Positions 1 to 8,812 of a stretch of 58,277 bases of DNA are shown one piece after another. How positions within the stretch are numbered: position 1 is the stretch's first letter; the number at the start of each line of letters is the position of its first letter. Both the position numbers and the translations under genes were made by a program. Below the pieces are notes generated by a model that saw only the letters and a list, made by a program, of their open reading frames with translations, was not told the DNA's origin and did no database searches. The DNA comes from Streptomyces sporangiiformans (lineage in GTDB: Bacteria > Actinomycetota > Actinomycetes > Streptomycetales > Streptomycetaceae): NCBI RefSeq assembly GCF_005768555.2, contig NZ_VCHX02000347.1, forward strand, positions 1-58,277, given 5' to 3'.

Positions 1-20
1 CGCCGGGGCGTACCCCGGCG
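1..20. terminator. Perfect GC-rich hairpin, probable terminator of an upstream gene
   Basis: An 8-bp stem (CGCCGGGG / CCCCGGCG) closes a 4-nt CGTA loop. No T-run follows, which is common in high-GC actinobacteria. The gene it would serve lies outside the window, so this is an inference from structure alone. Confidence 0.35.
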
Positions 21-157
21 GCCGCACGCGGGGCGTGTCGTCATGCACAATCAGGCTGCTGACGGTCACGGTGCCCTGACTTGCCGAAAAGTCGTGCGTC
101 CCGTTCCCGGGATGTGGCGCCGCGTCAGCACCCAGGGAACCGGACCACAGGCGCAAA

Positions 158-706
158 TCAGAGCTGGAACTCCGCGGGGTTCACTCCCAGCGCCGCGCAG
201 GCCTCCCGGATGATCATCTGCTCGGCCTGGGAGAAGTCTCCGTCGGCGCCCGCGATGACCATGCCGGTCTGGATCACGGCCCTCGCCTCGGTCGGCTTCT
301 TGGCAGCCTTGGCGATGTCCTGCATCGCCTCGGCCTTGCCGTGCGGGAAGTTGTGGGTCAGCTGGTCCACGTGCTTGTTGAAGCGCTGGCGCAACTGCTC
401 CGGCGGGAAGTTCTGCAGCACGTCATTGCTGAGGATCATCGACTCGACGTGCTGCCGCTCGGCCGGGTCCACATGCCCGTCGGCTGCCGCGACCAGTGCG
501 CACATCGCCATGCTCGCGTCCCGGTACGCCCCGCTCTTCAGCTCGGTCTTGAGGGAGCCGAGTTGCGTCTTCAGTACGCTGACCAGCTGGGCGCGTGAAC
601 CACCGCCGGACCCCGTGCCGCGGCTCCGTCCGCCGGTCGCGCCGTGCCCGCCCTGGGACTGCTGCAGAGTCCTGGCCTGGTCCTTGAGCCGGTCAAACAA
701 TGCCAT
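158..706 (-). CDS. TerB-family tellurite resistance / stress protein
   Basis: A 182-residue cytoplasmic protein. The N-terminal 50 residues are Gly/Arg/Ser-rich. The remainder is helical and matches the TerB fold, including the DGHVDPAE segment and a C-terminal ADGDFSQAE segment, which are the duplicated acidic metal-binding-like motifs of TerB. The ATG at 706 is chosen because GAGG lies 8 nt upstream; a GTG at 715 is possible. TerB proteins occur in tellurite and chemical-stress systems and their biochemical role is unsettled. No terD or terC gene is adjacent. It is noteworthy only because a VWA/PP2C/kinase set, which elsewhere associates with ter genes, lies 27 kb away. Confidence 0.75.
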   Translation of the reverse strand: MALFDRLKDQARTLQQSQGGHGATGGRSRGTGSGGGSRAQLVSVLKTQLGSLKTELKSGAYRDASMAMCALVAAADGHVDPAERQHVESMILSNDVLQNFPPEQLRQRFNKHVDQLTHNFPHGKAEAMQDIAKAAKKPTEARAVIQTGMVIAGADGDFSQAEQMIIREACAALGVNPAEFQL

Positions 707-1024
707 GGATGTCACCTCGGTAGTTGAGTCATCGGTCGCAAACCCGCTCGCGCGCGCTCAAAGGACCAACGGCCGCCGCTGGGCAAAGGTTCCGCAAAGT
801 GCGCCGTCCCTGCCCTCGTCCGGTGTTCCGTCCGCCACAGAGCCCAGAGCCCAGAGCCCGGAGCGCGCCTCAGCCGCCCAGGCTCTCCTAGCGGTTGGTC
901 AGGTTGGAGAGCTCGAAGTGAACTGAGGCGGGCATGGGGGATACGGAGTGGTCATGTCCCGAGAGCGAATACCTGACGGGGGATCACGTCCGAGGACTCG
1001 ATGCGGGCGTGGGCGGAGGTGGGT
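707..1024. other. Intergenic region, no gene seen
   Basis: This 318-bp gap lies upstream of terB. It holds a short tandem heptamer (AGAGCCC, three copies, about 839-859). A 15-codon ATG reading frame on the minus strand (888-935) has no Shine-Dalgarno sequence and is not called. The terB promoter should be here, but no clear -10/-35 was recognised. Confidence 0.4.
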
Positions 1025-2746
1025 TCATCCCTTCGGTGAGCCGTCGTGGGCGGCGTGGGCGTCGTGGCCGTCGTGGGCCGGCTCGGGGCGGTGGATGCCG
1101 CGAGGGCGGTAGCCGAGGGCGTCGGAGCGGCCCAGCAGGTCGGCGAGGAGCCAGGTGATCGCCAGCCACATCTCGGTGCCCTGGAGCCCTGGTTCAGGGC
1201 CCGGCCCGGAGGTCACCGGGCCGAAGCCGAAGCCCCGGCCGTCCTGCCAGCGCGGCAGGGCGGCGGCCAGTTGGCCCTCGGCCCAGGCACGTATCTCAGC
1301 CGAGCGGTAGCCGCCGTCGCCGGCGCCTCCGCCCAACTGCCGGGTGCACAGCCACAGCGGATGGGCGACGTCCAGCACATTGCAGGCGTTCTCCTGCCCC
1401 GCGCCGAAGTAGCGGACGTCGCGGGCGTGGTCCAGGACCGCGTCCACGGCCCGCCGCGGGTGCGGCACCGGCAGCCCGAACTGTGCGAACGAGCCGCGCG
1501 TCAGCCGGTAGTAGCCGTTGACGACCTGTAGCCGCCCGGCCGCGGCTGAGGGTCTGCCCCACAGGCCGGTCCACGGGTCCGCCCGGGTCAGCAGCCAGCC
1601 GAACAAGGTCTCCAGGCTGCCCGGTCGGGTGCCGTCGCCGTTCGCGTACCGCAGGTTCCAGTGGGCGGCCGTGGCCCACGTGTCGATCCACGCCCCGGCT
1701 CCCCACGCGCCGTCACGCCACGGCAGGCCCTCCAGACGCGCGACGAGTTGGCTCGCCGTCATCTCCCTTACGCCGCGCACCGGATGCGGGAAGGAGGAGC
1801 CCAGCAGATCGAGGGCGTAGCCGACGGACAGGACGTGGTAGAGCGCGGCGCCCTCGCCGAGGAAGCCGTCGTCGTCCGGCGCGGGCGGCGGTTCGTCGAA
1901 CTCGGGCACCAGACCGGTGTCCGGGTCCTGCAGGGAGGCCAGGCGCCGGACGTGCTCGCCCGTGTCGAGCTGTTCGGGAGCGGTGCCCAGGAGCAGGTCG
2001 GCGATCTCCACGGCATCGCAGTGCGCCCGCACCGTGGGCGCGGTCCCGGGCCGGTCGGCGTACCGCTCGCCGTCCCAGCATCGGCCGAGGACGTCGGCTG
2101 CCTGCGCGCGGACGGTCTCGGCGAACCGGGCCAGAACATCGCCTCCGCGTCCCGGGCGGGCCGCGGAGGTCGCCTTGGCGTCCCGCCGGTCGCGGACCGG
2201 CCGTGCCGGGTTTCCGGCGGCCACCGTCCACGCCGGCAGGTCCTTGGTGACCACCGCCCCCGCGCCGATCACGCAGTGGTCGCCGATGGTCACGCCGTCC
2301 ATGACGACCACGTGCGACCCGATCCATACGTCGTCCCCGACGGTGATCCCGCGGCTGGTGTGCGGCTGCTGGAAGACCGGCCGGTCGGGTGCCATGGAGT
2401 GGTTGAAGCCGAGCAGTGAGGTGTGCGCGCCGATCCGCACCCCCTTCCCCAGCGCGACGGCGCCTCGCACGACCGTGAACGGGTTGAGCGTGCAGTCGGT
2501 GCCGGTGGTCAACTCTCCGGTGACATAGGCGTGGGCGGCGATGTACGAGTCGTCCCCGAGCCGTAGTCGATCCGGGAACACCGCCGCCGACTGGGCGACG
2601 TAACACCGCTCACCCATCTCGCTGTCCCCGCCGACCGACCGCTGCCGCTCCCGCTGCGCGACGCGCTGTTCCTCCGTCGCCTCCTCCGCGAAGAGCCAGG
2701 GGCAGTGATCGAAGTGCTCTACTGACAATTCCTGTCGAAGACCCAT
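1025..2746 (-). CDS. Hexapeptide-repeat acyltransferase fused to an alpha/alpha-barrel-like domain
   Basis: About 573 residues if started at MGLRQEL (2746). Residues about 50-195 are a left-handed beta-helix acyltransferase: repeated I-G-x-x motifs, GITVGDDVWIGSHVVV, IGAGAVV and the closing AAGNPARPVR seen in maltose/galactoside O-acetyltransferase-like enzymes. After a basic linker, residues about 215-550 form a Trp- and Gly-rich helical domain (GAWGAGAWIDTWATAAHW, TEMWLAITWLLADLLG) that resembles alpha/alpha-toroid enzymes such as glycosidases or terpene cyclases. I do not recognise its substrate. The fusion suggests that acylation and a second step on the same sugar or lipid are combined. 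It is transcribed alone. The C-terminal tail is His/Ala/Asp-rich. The start is uncertain because no strong SD is visible. Confidence 0.6.
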   Translation of the reverse strand: MGLRQELSVEHFDHCPWLFAEEATEEQRVAQRERQRSVGGDSEMGERCYVAQSAAVFPDRLRLGDDSYIAAHAYVTGELTTGTDCTLNPFTVVRGAVALGKGVRIGAHTSLLGFNHSMAPDRPVFQQPHTSRGITVGDDVWIGSHVVVMDGVTIGDHCVIGAGAVVTKDLPAWTVAAGNPARPVRDRRDAKATSAARPGRGGDVLARFAETVRAQAADVLGRCWDGERYADRPGTAPTVRAHCDAVEIADLLLGTAPEQLDTGEHVRRLASLQDPDTGLVPEFDEPPPAPDDDGFLGEGAALYHVLSVGYALDLLGSSFPHPVRGVREMTASQLVARLEGLPWRDGAWGAGAWIDTWATAAHWNLRYANGDGTRPGSLETLFGWLLTRADPWTGLWGRPSAAAGRLQVVNGYYRLTRGSFAQFGLPVPHPRRAVDAVLDHARDVRYFGAGQENACNVLDVAHPLWLCTRQLGGGAGDGGYRSAEIRAWAEGQLAAALPRWQDGRGFGFGPVTSGPGPEPGLQGTEMWLAITWLLADLLGRSDALGYRPRGIHRPEPAHDGHDAHAAHDGSPKG

Positions 2747-2941
2747 GGGCCGCACAGTAAGCAGCGGGATGCCCGTGGCGAAGACGGGCACTTGGGTCAA
2801 GGCCTGCCTGAATGCGGAGGACCATCTTTCAGTTGCCGTGATTTCGGGTGCAGTCGGCCCGGACTACGTGATCGTTGATGGATTGCCGGCCGGCCCTGCG
2901 GGGCGGATGCCGGTCATGACCGCATGATCACTGGGGGAAGA

Positions 2942-4240
2942 ATGACCCGTCCGAGCAAGCCCGCCCTGACCCGACGCACTGTGCTCGGCGGTACCGCGGC
3001 GGCCGGAGCCGGCGCGGCGCTGGCGTCCGGCAGCGCCGCCGCAGCGGATTCCAGCGGCCGCCGCCGCCCGCTGGACCAGGCCGCGATCGACGCTGTCGCC
3101 GCGCGGCTCGACAGCGATCTGATCGCGCTGCGGCGTGATCTGCACCAGCATCCCGAGACGACGGGGCAGGAGTTCCGCACCGCCGCTGAGGTGGCCGACC
3201 GGCTCCGTGCCGCCGGGCTTGCGGTGACCACCCGCGTGGGCGGCAACGGAGTCGTCGCCGTACTCAAGGGGGCACGCCCCGGACGTACGGTCGCCTACCG
3301 GGCCGACATGGACGCGGTGCCGCCGGAGGGGATCGTCACGGGAGGCACCGAGGCGGCCCACGTCTGCGGGCATGACATCCACACCACGGTGGGTGTCGGC
3401 GTCGCGCAGGTGCTGGCGCGGCTGAGGCACCGGCTCAGCGGGAGGGTGGTCTTCTTCTTCCAGCCCGGTGAGGAGGCCCTTGTGGGCGCTCGCGCGATGA
3501 TCGACGCCGGTGTGCTGGAGCGGACCCGCCCCGAGGAGATCCACGCGCTGCACTGCGGCCCGTTTCCGGTGGGGCAGTTCGCCGTGACACCGGGCAGCGG
3601 ACTCCCGGGCCAGGACCGTGCCGTGATCACGCTGACGGGGCCGGACACGACCGAGTCGGCGCGGCGGCTGGCCGCCGAGATCGGTGGGCTCGCCACGGTG
3701 GCACCCCCGCAGACGCCCGCGGACCTGGAGCGGATGGTCGCGGCGGTGCAGACGCCGGACGGTCCGCTGGCCCGGTTCGTCGTCGCCCGCGCCAGGGCGA
3801 AGGAGGCCGACGCCGAAGGCAGGGCCGAGGTGCAGGTGTCGTACCGGTGCTGGCCCGAGGAGCGGTACGTCGAGGTGCGCGAGGAGATCCGCCGACTGGC
3901 GAAGCCGTACGCAGGGGCCCTGGTGAGTTTCCCCGCTGATCCGTTCCCGGCCATGGTCTGTCCGCAGAAGGAGGCGCACGCCTTGGCGCGGCACCTGCGC
4001 CGGGTGCTCGGCCCCGGCGGAGTGACGGTGCTGCACGCGGCGTTCCCCTTCAACGGCGAGGACTTCGCGCTGTTCCTCGACCGCCTCCCCGGCACCTACA
4101 CCTTCCTCGGCGTCCGGGCCCCTGGCGCCGGCATCACGAGCAGCTACCCGCACTATGGCGACTTCGACCCTGATGAGCGGGCCATCGGAGTGGGTGTCCG
4201 TGCGATGTCGGGCTGGCTCGCCGCGCGCGCCCGTGCGTGA
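2942..4240 (+). CDS. Tat-exported M20-family amidohydrolase/peptidase
   Basis: About 432 residues. The N-terminus carries a twin-arginine signal (TRRTVLGGTAAAGAG, then a small-residue run ending SAAAAD), so it is exported folded. The mature part is an M20 metal hydrolase of the aminoacylase/IAA-amino-acid hydrolase type, with RADMDAVP, HVCGHDIHTT (metal and catalytic residues), FQPGEEA (catalytic and metal Glu) and the late His in SYPHYGDFD. The dimerisation domain lies between. It should cleave N-acyl amino acids or small amides; the substrate is not predictable. The ATG at 2942 follows a GGGGGAAG stretch; a GTG/ATG further upstream (2924) lacks an SD. Neighbours are unrelated, so it is probably monocistronic. 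Confidence 0.8.
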   Translation: MTRPSKPALTRRTVLGGTAAAGAGAALASGSAAAADSSGRRRPLDQAAIDAVAARLDSDLIALRRDLHQHPETTGQEFRTAAEVADRLRAAGLAVTTRVGGNGVVAVLKGARPGRTVAYRADMDAVPPEGIVTGGTEAAHVCGHDIHTTVGVGVAQVLARLRHRLSGRVVFFFQPGEEALVGARAMIDAGVLERTRPEEIHALHCGPFPVGQFAVTPGSGLPGQDRAVITLTGPDTTESARRLAAEIGGLATVAPPQTPADLERMVAAVQTPDGPLARFVVARARAKEADAEGRAEVQVSYRCWPEERYVEVREEIRRLAKPYAGALVSFPADPFPAMVCPQKEAHALARHLRRVLGPGGVTVLHAAFPFNGEDFALFLDRLPGTYTFLGVRAPGAGITSSYPHYGDFDPDERAIGVGVRAMSGWLAARARA

Positions 4241-4348
4241 CCGACCTGACGGCGATCCGGCACTGACTCTTTCCGATGGAAGGTGATCAAGGCGGGCCAT
4301 GCCGGACGGGGCTTGCGTGGCGGTGGCGACCGTCGCATAGTCCGAGGT

Positions 4349-5716
4349 ATGGACGCGCGCGAGACGGCGCTCCGACAGGCCTATGACCATGCTGTTCGCT
4401 GGCTGGCGAGCCTGTCCGATCGACGGGTTCCCGCCGGCGCTTCGGTCGACGAGATCGTGCGCGCCCTCGGTGTCGAACTGCCCGACGGTCCGAGCGCGCC
4501 CGCGGACGTCGTCGACCTGCTGGTCACGGCCTGCGAGCCGGGGCTCACCGCGTTTCCCAGTGGCCGCTTCTACGGGTTCGTGGTCGGTGGCACTGAGCCG
4601 GCCGCGCTGGCCGCGGACTGGCTGGTCAGTGCCTGGGACCAGAACTGCGTGATGCGCGCCGTCTCGCCCGCGTACACGGCGGCGGAAGACATCGCGAGCG
4701 CGTGGTTGCTCGATCTGCTCGGCCTGCCGAGTGACAGCGCCGTCGGCTTCACCACAGGTGCCACGATGGCGAACTTCACCTGCCTCGCCGCAGGGCGCGA
4801 CGCGGTGCTGCGGCGCACCGGCTGGGACGTCGGCCGCGATGGACTCGCAGGTGGGCCGGCGGTGCGCGTCATCGTCGGCGAGGACCGCCACATGGCCATC
4901 GACCTGGCGCTGCGCTACCTGGGGCTCGGCAGGCCCGAACTGGTGAGGGCGGACGATCAAGGACGCATCGAGCCCGAGGCATTGCGACGCACCCTGGCGG
5001 CCGGCGGGCAGAGGCCCACGCTCGTGATCCTCCAGGCCGGAGACATCCACTCCGGCGCGTTCGATCCCTTCGTCGAGACGATCGGTGCGGCTCGCGAGGC
5101 GGAAGCATGGGTGCACATCGACGGCGCCTTCGGACTGTGGGCGGCGGCCTCCCCGATCCACGCACACCTGACGGCGGGCTGCGCGGACGCCGATTCCTGG
5201 GCGACGGATGCCCACAAGACCCTGAACGTCCCTTACGACTGCGGCCTCGCCATCGTGCGCGACCCCTTCGCGGTGCGGGCAGCGATGGGCCTGCAAGGCG
5301 ACTACCTCATCCAGGACGAACACGGCGACCCCGTCGACAAGGTCCCCGAGCTCTCCCGGCGCGGCAGAGCCTTCACCGTGTGGGCCGCACTCAGGTCCCT
5401 CGGCCGGTCGGGTGTGGCCGATCTCGTCGAGCGGCTGTGCCGACACGCCTCCGCGTTCGCCAACGGCATCGCCGAGATCGACGGCGCGACAGTTCTCAAC
5501 GACGTGGTGTTCACCCAGGTCTGCGCCGAGTTCGGCAACGATGAAGGCACGGAACAGGTACTCACCCGGCTGCTCGACGATGGCACGGCGTGGATCAGCG
5601 GCTCCACCTGGCACGGCCGGCGCGTCATGCGGATCTCGGTGAGCAACTGGTCGACGACCGACGACGACGTGACGCGCACGCTCGACGCGATCCGGCGCGC
5701 AGCGATCAGCGCCTGA
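4349..5716 (+). CDS. PLP-dependent group II decarboxylase-family enzyme
   Basis: About 455 residues, cytoplasmic. It has the fold-type I signatures of the glutamate/aromatic/diaminobutyrate decarboxylase family. GFTTGATMANF binds the cofactor phosphate, the HIDGAFG Asp contacts the pyridine nitrogen, and ATDAHKTLN carries the Schiff-base lysine (about K290). A C-terminal domain of about 120 residues follows. The predicted reaction is decarboxylation or aldol cleavage of an amino acid; the substrate is undetermined. The ATG at 4349 is preceded by CGAGG. It stands alone between a hydrolase gene and a convergent toxin-antitoxin pair. Confidence 0.8.
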   Translation: MDARETALRQAYDHAVRWLASLSDRRVPAGASVDEIVRALGVELPDGPSAPADVVDLLVTACEPGLTAFPSGRFYGFVVGGTEPAALAADWLVSAWDQNCVMRAVSPAYTAAEDIASAWLLDLLGLPSDSAVGFTTGATMANFTCLAAGRDAVLRRTGWDVGRDGLAGGPAVRVIVGEDRHMAIDLALRYLGLGRPELVRADDQGRIEPEALRRTLAAGGQRPTLVILQAGDIHSGAFDPFVETIGAAREAEAWVHIDGAFGLWAAASPIHAHLTAGCADADSWATDAHKTLNVPYDCGLAIVRDPFAVRAAMGLQGDYLIQDEHGDPVDKVPELSRRGRAFTVWAALRSLGRSGVADLVERLCRHASAFANGIAEIDGATVLNDVVFTQVCAEFGNDEGTEQVLTRLLDDGTAWISGSTWHGRRVMRISVSNWSTTDDDVTRTLDAIRRAAISA

Positions 5717-5927
5717 TACGGGAAGCGTGGGCGGCCTCCTCGGCGACGGCGTCGAGACACCCGTGTTTACGGCCGTGACCGCGGCGCCCAGCTACAAGTG
5801 ACGATCTGGCCGCCGTTGTCCCTGAATTGTGGGCAGGGCCCCCAGCGGTACCCGGATGCGGGAGCGCATCGCTCGCCGACGTCGGGCGATCGACACGGTC
5901 CCGCCGTGGCGGCCGCCCGGGCGCGTG

Positions 5928-6386
5928 CTACCGGTCGTGCAGGATCTCGGGCCGCGTCACGGGCACGATGGTGATCAAGTCGTCGAGGCCCTTGAAGTCG
6001 TCGGGGTTGGTGGTGAAGAGGGGTAGTTCCTCGGCGGCCGCGATGGCGGCGATCATCAGGTCGGCCACACGGCGACGGGGCTTGCGGCCTGCGGAGACGA
6101 CGGCGGCGCAGACTCTGCCGTAGATGCGGGCCGCTTCCACGTCGAAGGGGATGGGGTCGAATTCGTTCTCGGCGCGCTGCAGGACGTCCATGCGGCGGGC
6201 CCGCTCGGCGTGTTCGTCGTAGTCGCTGTGCTCGTCGCTGCCGCGTACCTGGTGGGGGCCCGCAGAAAGTTCCGCGAGGGTGATGGTGCTGATGGCCATC
6301 TCGGCGGGCAGCTCGTCGACGTCGATCCACTTGCGCAGGATCATGATGTTGGTATCGAGCAGGCCCTGCTCGTGCTCAACGGGCAT
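5928..6386 (-). CDS. vapC: VapC-type PIN-domain ribonuclease toxin
   Basis: About 152 residues. It begins with the PIN strand LLDTNIMIL (first catalytic Asp about residue 11), followed by an ITLAELSAG segment (Glu), RVADLMIAA (Asp) and FTTNPDDFKGL. This is the full set of acidic residues for Mg2+-dependent RNA cleavage. VapC toxins usually cut tRNA or rRNA and are held inactive by the partner antitoxin. The start overlaps the antitoxin 3' end by 11 bp, so the two are one translational unit. All catalytic positions are present, so the toxin looks active. Confidence 0.85.
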   Translation of the reverse strand: MPVEHEQGLLDTNIMILRKWIDVDELPAEMAISTITLAELSAGPHQVRGSDEHSDYDEHAERARRMDVLQRAENEFDPIPFDVEAARIYGRVCAAVVSAGRKPRRRVADLMIAAIAAAEELPLFTTNPDDFKGLDDLITIVPVTRPEILHDR

Positions 6387-6645
6387 ACGGGTCGTCCAAC
6401 TCCTGCTCGACGACGGCGTCCTGGTCGTCGCGGAAGGCGTCCAACGAGATGTCAGGGGCGGTGCGTGACATGGTCGCGAACTCGGCACGGGGAACGAAGC
6501 GGCGACGGCGGCGGAGCGGGATCAGCTCACCGACACGGTGCCCGTCGCGTGTGACGGTGAACGCCTGTCCTGCCTGGACAGCGTCCATGATCTCTTTGGA
6601 GCGGGTGCGCAGATCGCGCTGGGTGATCTCGGGCTGCGCTGTCAT
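6376..6645 (-). CDS. vapB: Phd/YefM-family (VapB-like) antitoxin
   Basis: 89 residues from the ATG at 6645, chosen over a GTG nine bases upstream. The N-terminal half (ITQRDLRTRSKEIMDAVQAGQAFTV) is the Phd/YefM DNA-binding fold; this family binds its own promoter. The acidic C-terminus (LDAFRDDQDAVVEQELDD) would wrap the toxin. It precedes the PIN toxin gene, the order expected for autoregulated type II modules. The 5' end lies about 170 bp from a tRNA-Arg gene on the same strand. Confidence 0.85.
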   Translation of the reverse strand: MTAQPEITQRDLRTRSKEIMDAVQAGQAFTVTRDGHRVGELIPLRRRRRFVPRAEFATMSRTAPDISLDAFRDDQDAVVEQELDDPYAR

Positions 6646-6812
6646 GGTGCCCACGATAGCGAAGTGTGCTACCCGGTGCTACGTCGTGCTTCGGGTGTGG
6701 AGTCGCTGGCGGAAGTCGTTTCGCCACGCCGCAAAGGCGCCTGCTCCAAGAGCGATGTGCATCCGGACATGAAAGAGCCCCCCACGCGTTTCCGCAGGTG
6801 AGAGGCTTTGGG

Positions 6813-6885
6813 CGCCCCCGGCAGGACTCGAACCTGCGGCCAAGCGCTTAGAAGGCGCCTGCTCTATCCACTGAGCTACGGGGGC
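6813..6885 (-). tRNA. tRNA-Arg (UCU anticodon)
   Basis: A complete cloverleaf on the minus strand: acceptor GCCCCCG pairs with CGGGGGC, the D-arm contains AGCTCAGTGGATAGAGC, the anticodon loop CTTCTAA has anticodon TCT (6850-6852), and the T-arm contains GGTTCGAGTCC. The discriminator is G and CCA is not encoded. It reads AGA/AGG, rare codons in this GC-rich genome. Confidence 0.95.
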
Positions 6886-6943
6886 CGGGTGTGGTGGCCT
6901 GTGGCACTGATGCCCGGGTGTGGGCGGATCCGTGACCTCGCCG

Positions 6944-6976
6944 GGGACAAGGATAGGGCTCCCGGGTCCTTGTCCC
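6944..6976. promoter_or_regulatory. Perfect 10-bp inverted repeat upstream of dynA
   Basis: GGGACAAGGA (6944-6953) and TCCTTGTCCC (6967-6976) are exact inverse complements separated by 13 nt. The element lies in the 314-bp gap between the divergent tRNA-Arg and dynA genes, about 220 bp before the dynA start. It could be a regulator site or an RNA hairpin. The rest of the gap should hold both promoters; nothing else distinctive is seen. Confidence 0.45.
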
Positions 6977-7199
6977 TGGTGCTTCGCCTCCGTGGCTCAA
7001 TGTGGAGGTTCGGTGAAGCGGTCCCGATAATCGCAGGCAGGTGCGAATCGTGCATCGCTTTTGGCGTCTCACGCCCCGGGTGTTGTGCACTCGTTATGCC
7101 TGCGCCCCAGTCGTCCCTTCCGCCCCGTGTGTCTGATCGGCGCGCAGACATGCCCATATGCTTCAGAAAGCATCCAAAATTGGGCATTCTTCGCATGTG

Positions 7200-8807
7200 G
7201 TGACCTTGGACGTACGGCCTCAGCTGCTCGATGCACTCTCCGCCCTGCGCGACCGCGTCGCCGCCGCACGCTTTCCGCTGCCCCTGGTGGGGGCTCCACG
7301 CGCGCGTGCCAACCGCGACGAACTGCTCGCGCAGCTAGACGACTATTTGGTGCCCCGGTTGAAGGATCCCGAAGCGCCGTTGCTCGCCGTCGTCGGGGGG
7401 TCCACCGGCGCCGGGAAGTCGACGCTCGTCAACTCCCTCGTGGGGCGGCGCGTCAGCGAGGCGGGGGTGCTGCGGCCCACGACACGCACTCCGGTGCTGG
7501 TATGCCATCCGGAGGATCATCACTGGTTCAGCGGTATGCGCGTACTGCCCGCCCTCAAGCGCGCGTGGGCGCCTCAACGGGGGACCGGGGACAACGTGTT
7601 CCTGCCGGGCGAGGAAAAAGGCTCGCGCGTGCTGCGTATCGAGACCGTCGACACTCTCCCGCGCGGACTCGCTCTCCTCGACGCGCCCGACGTCGACTCC
7701 CTGGTCGCCGACAACCGGGTGCTCGCCGCCGAGCTGATCTGCGCGGCCGACATCTGGGTCATGGTTACCACGGCCGCGCGGTACGCCGACGCCGTGCCCT
7801 GGCATCTGCTGCGCACCGCCAAGGAGCACGACGTCACACTGGTCACCGTCCTCGACCGGGTACCGCACCAGGTGGTGACCGAGGTGTCTCGGCAGTACGG
7901 CGCCCTGCTCACCAAGGCGGGGCTCGGCGAGGTGCCCCGCTTCACCGTGCCCGAGCTGCCCGAGTCCGCATGGGGTGGGGGGCTGCTTCCGGCCACCGCG
8001 GTGGCGGAATTGCGCGAGTGGCTCACCTATCTGGCGCAGGAGCCCGGGGCCCGGCAGCAGGCGATGGCGCGTACGGCATACGGGGTGCTCAACTCGCTGA
8101 AGTCGCGGATGCCCGAGCTGGCCAGCGCCGCGGCCGCCCAGTACGCCGCAGCGCTGCGGCTCACAGCGGCCGTCGACGGGGCGTACGACAGCGAGCACAC
8201 GCGCGTGCGGAACCGTTTGCAGGCCGGGGCCGTGCTCGCCGGAGACGCCCTGAAGCGGTGGCGCAGCTATCCGCTGGACTGCACCGCCGGCGAACTGCTC
8301 GACGCGCTCGTCGAGAGCCTGGCCGCGCTGCTGCTGTGTGCGGTCACCGCTGCCGACGAGCGGGTCGACGAGGCCTGGCGGCGCGAACCTGCGGCACGCG
8401 CGCCTGGCCTGATGGACCGTGACCCGTCGCTGGAGGGCGCCGAACACCGGATCGGGATGACCGTACGACGGTGGCGGCGGGTCCTCGAGGAATACGCGGA
8501 GGAAGAGCTGCGCCCCTTCGACAAGGGCTCCGCGCCGGACGCCGAGGTGGTGGCCGCGCTGGTCGCCACCGCGCTCCTGGGCGGCCGCAGAGCGCGGTCC
8601 GCGGGCGAGGGCCTCGCCGAGCGGATCGGCGCGCACCGTGCCCTGCGGCTGCGCGACCAGGGCGGCCGGCTGCTCACCGAGTACCTCGGCCAGGCCCTGC
8701 GCACCGAACGAGACCGGCGGCTCGCCCCGCTCGACGCCCTCGACGTACAACCGGAACCCCAGGCCGAACTCATCGCCGCGCTGTCCGTACTGCAGAAGGA
8801 GAGGTGA
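7200..8807 (+). CDS. dynA: Dynamin-like GTPase, DynA type
   Basis: About 535 residues, without membrane segments. The G-domain carries GGSTGAGKST (P-loop, about residues 66-75), the switch threonines in LRPTTRTPV and a LLDAPDVDS G3 motif. The rest is helical, as in bacterial dynamin-like/YfjP-type GTPases. The start is ambiguous among ATG 7158, GTG 7197 and GTG 7200; the last gives MTLDVRPQLL. The next gene starts about 5 bp after the stop and encodes a membrane GTPase, which matches the DynA-DynB pair that stabilises FtsZ rings in Streptomyces sporulation (established knowledge; the assignment here is by architecture). Automatic pipelines often mislabel it an ABC transporter. Confidence 0.7.
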   Translation: MTLDVRPQLLDALSALRDRVAAARFPLPLVGAPRARANRDELLAQLDDYLVPRLKDPEAPLLAVVGGSTGAGKSTLVNSLVGRRVSEAGVLRPTTRTPVLVCHPEDHHWFSGMRVLPALKRAWAPQRGTGDNVFLPGEEKGSRVLRIETVDTLPRGLALLDAPDVDSLVADNRVLAAELICAADIWVMVTTAARYADAVPWHLLRTAKEHDVTLVTVLDRVPHQVVTEVSRQYGALLTKAGLGEVPRFTVPELPESAWGGGLLPATAVAELREWLTYLAQEPGARQQAMARTAYGVLNSLKSRMPELASAAAAQYAAALRLTAAVDGAYDSEHTRVRNRLQAGAVLAGDALKRWRSYPLDCTAGELLDALVESLAALLLCAVTAADERVDEAWRREPAARAPGLMDRDPSLEGAEHRIGMTVRRWRRVLEEYAEEELRPFDKGSAPDAEVVAALVATALLGGRRARSAGEGLAERIGAHRALRLRDQGGRLLTEYLGQALRTERDRRLAPLDALDVQPEPQAELIAALSVLQKER

Positions 8808-8812
8808 CCGCG

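Noticed and set aside
158..706. TerB considered as a member of the distant VWA/PP2C/kinase locus
   Set aside because: It lies 27 kb away with many unrelated genes between; no terD or terC genes accompany it.
888..935. A 15-codon ATG frame (minus strand) upstream of terB, considered as a leader peptide
   Set aside because: No Shine-Dalgarno sequence and no linked downstream structure.
2864..5614. A 916-codon minus-strand open frame opposite the M20 and PLP-enzyme genes
   Set aside because: It is the antisense shadow of two well-supported plus-strand genes with catalytic motifs; the high-GC third position keeps the opposite frame open.
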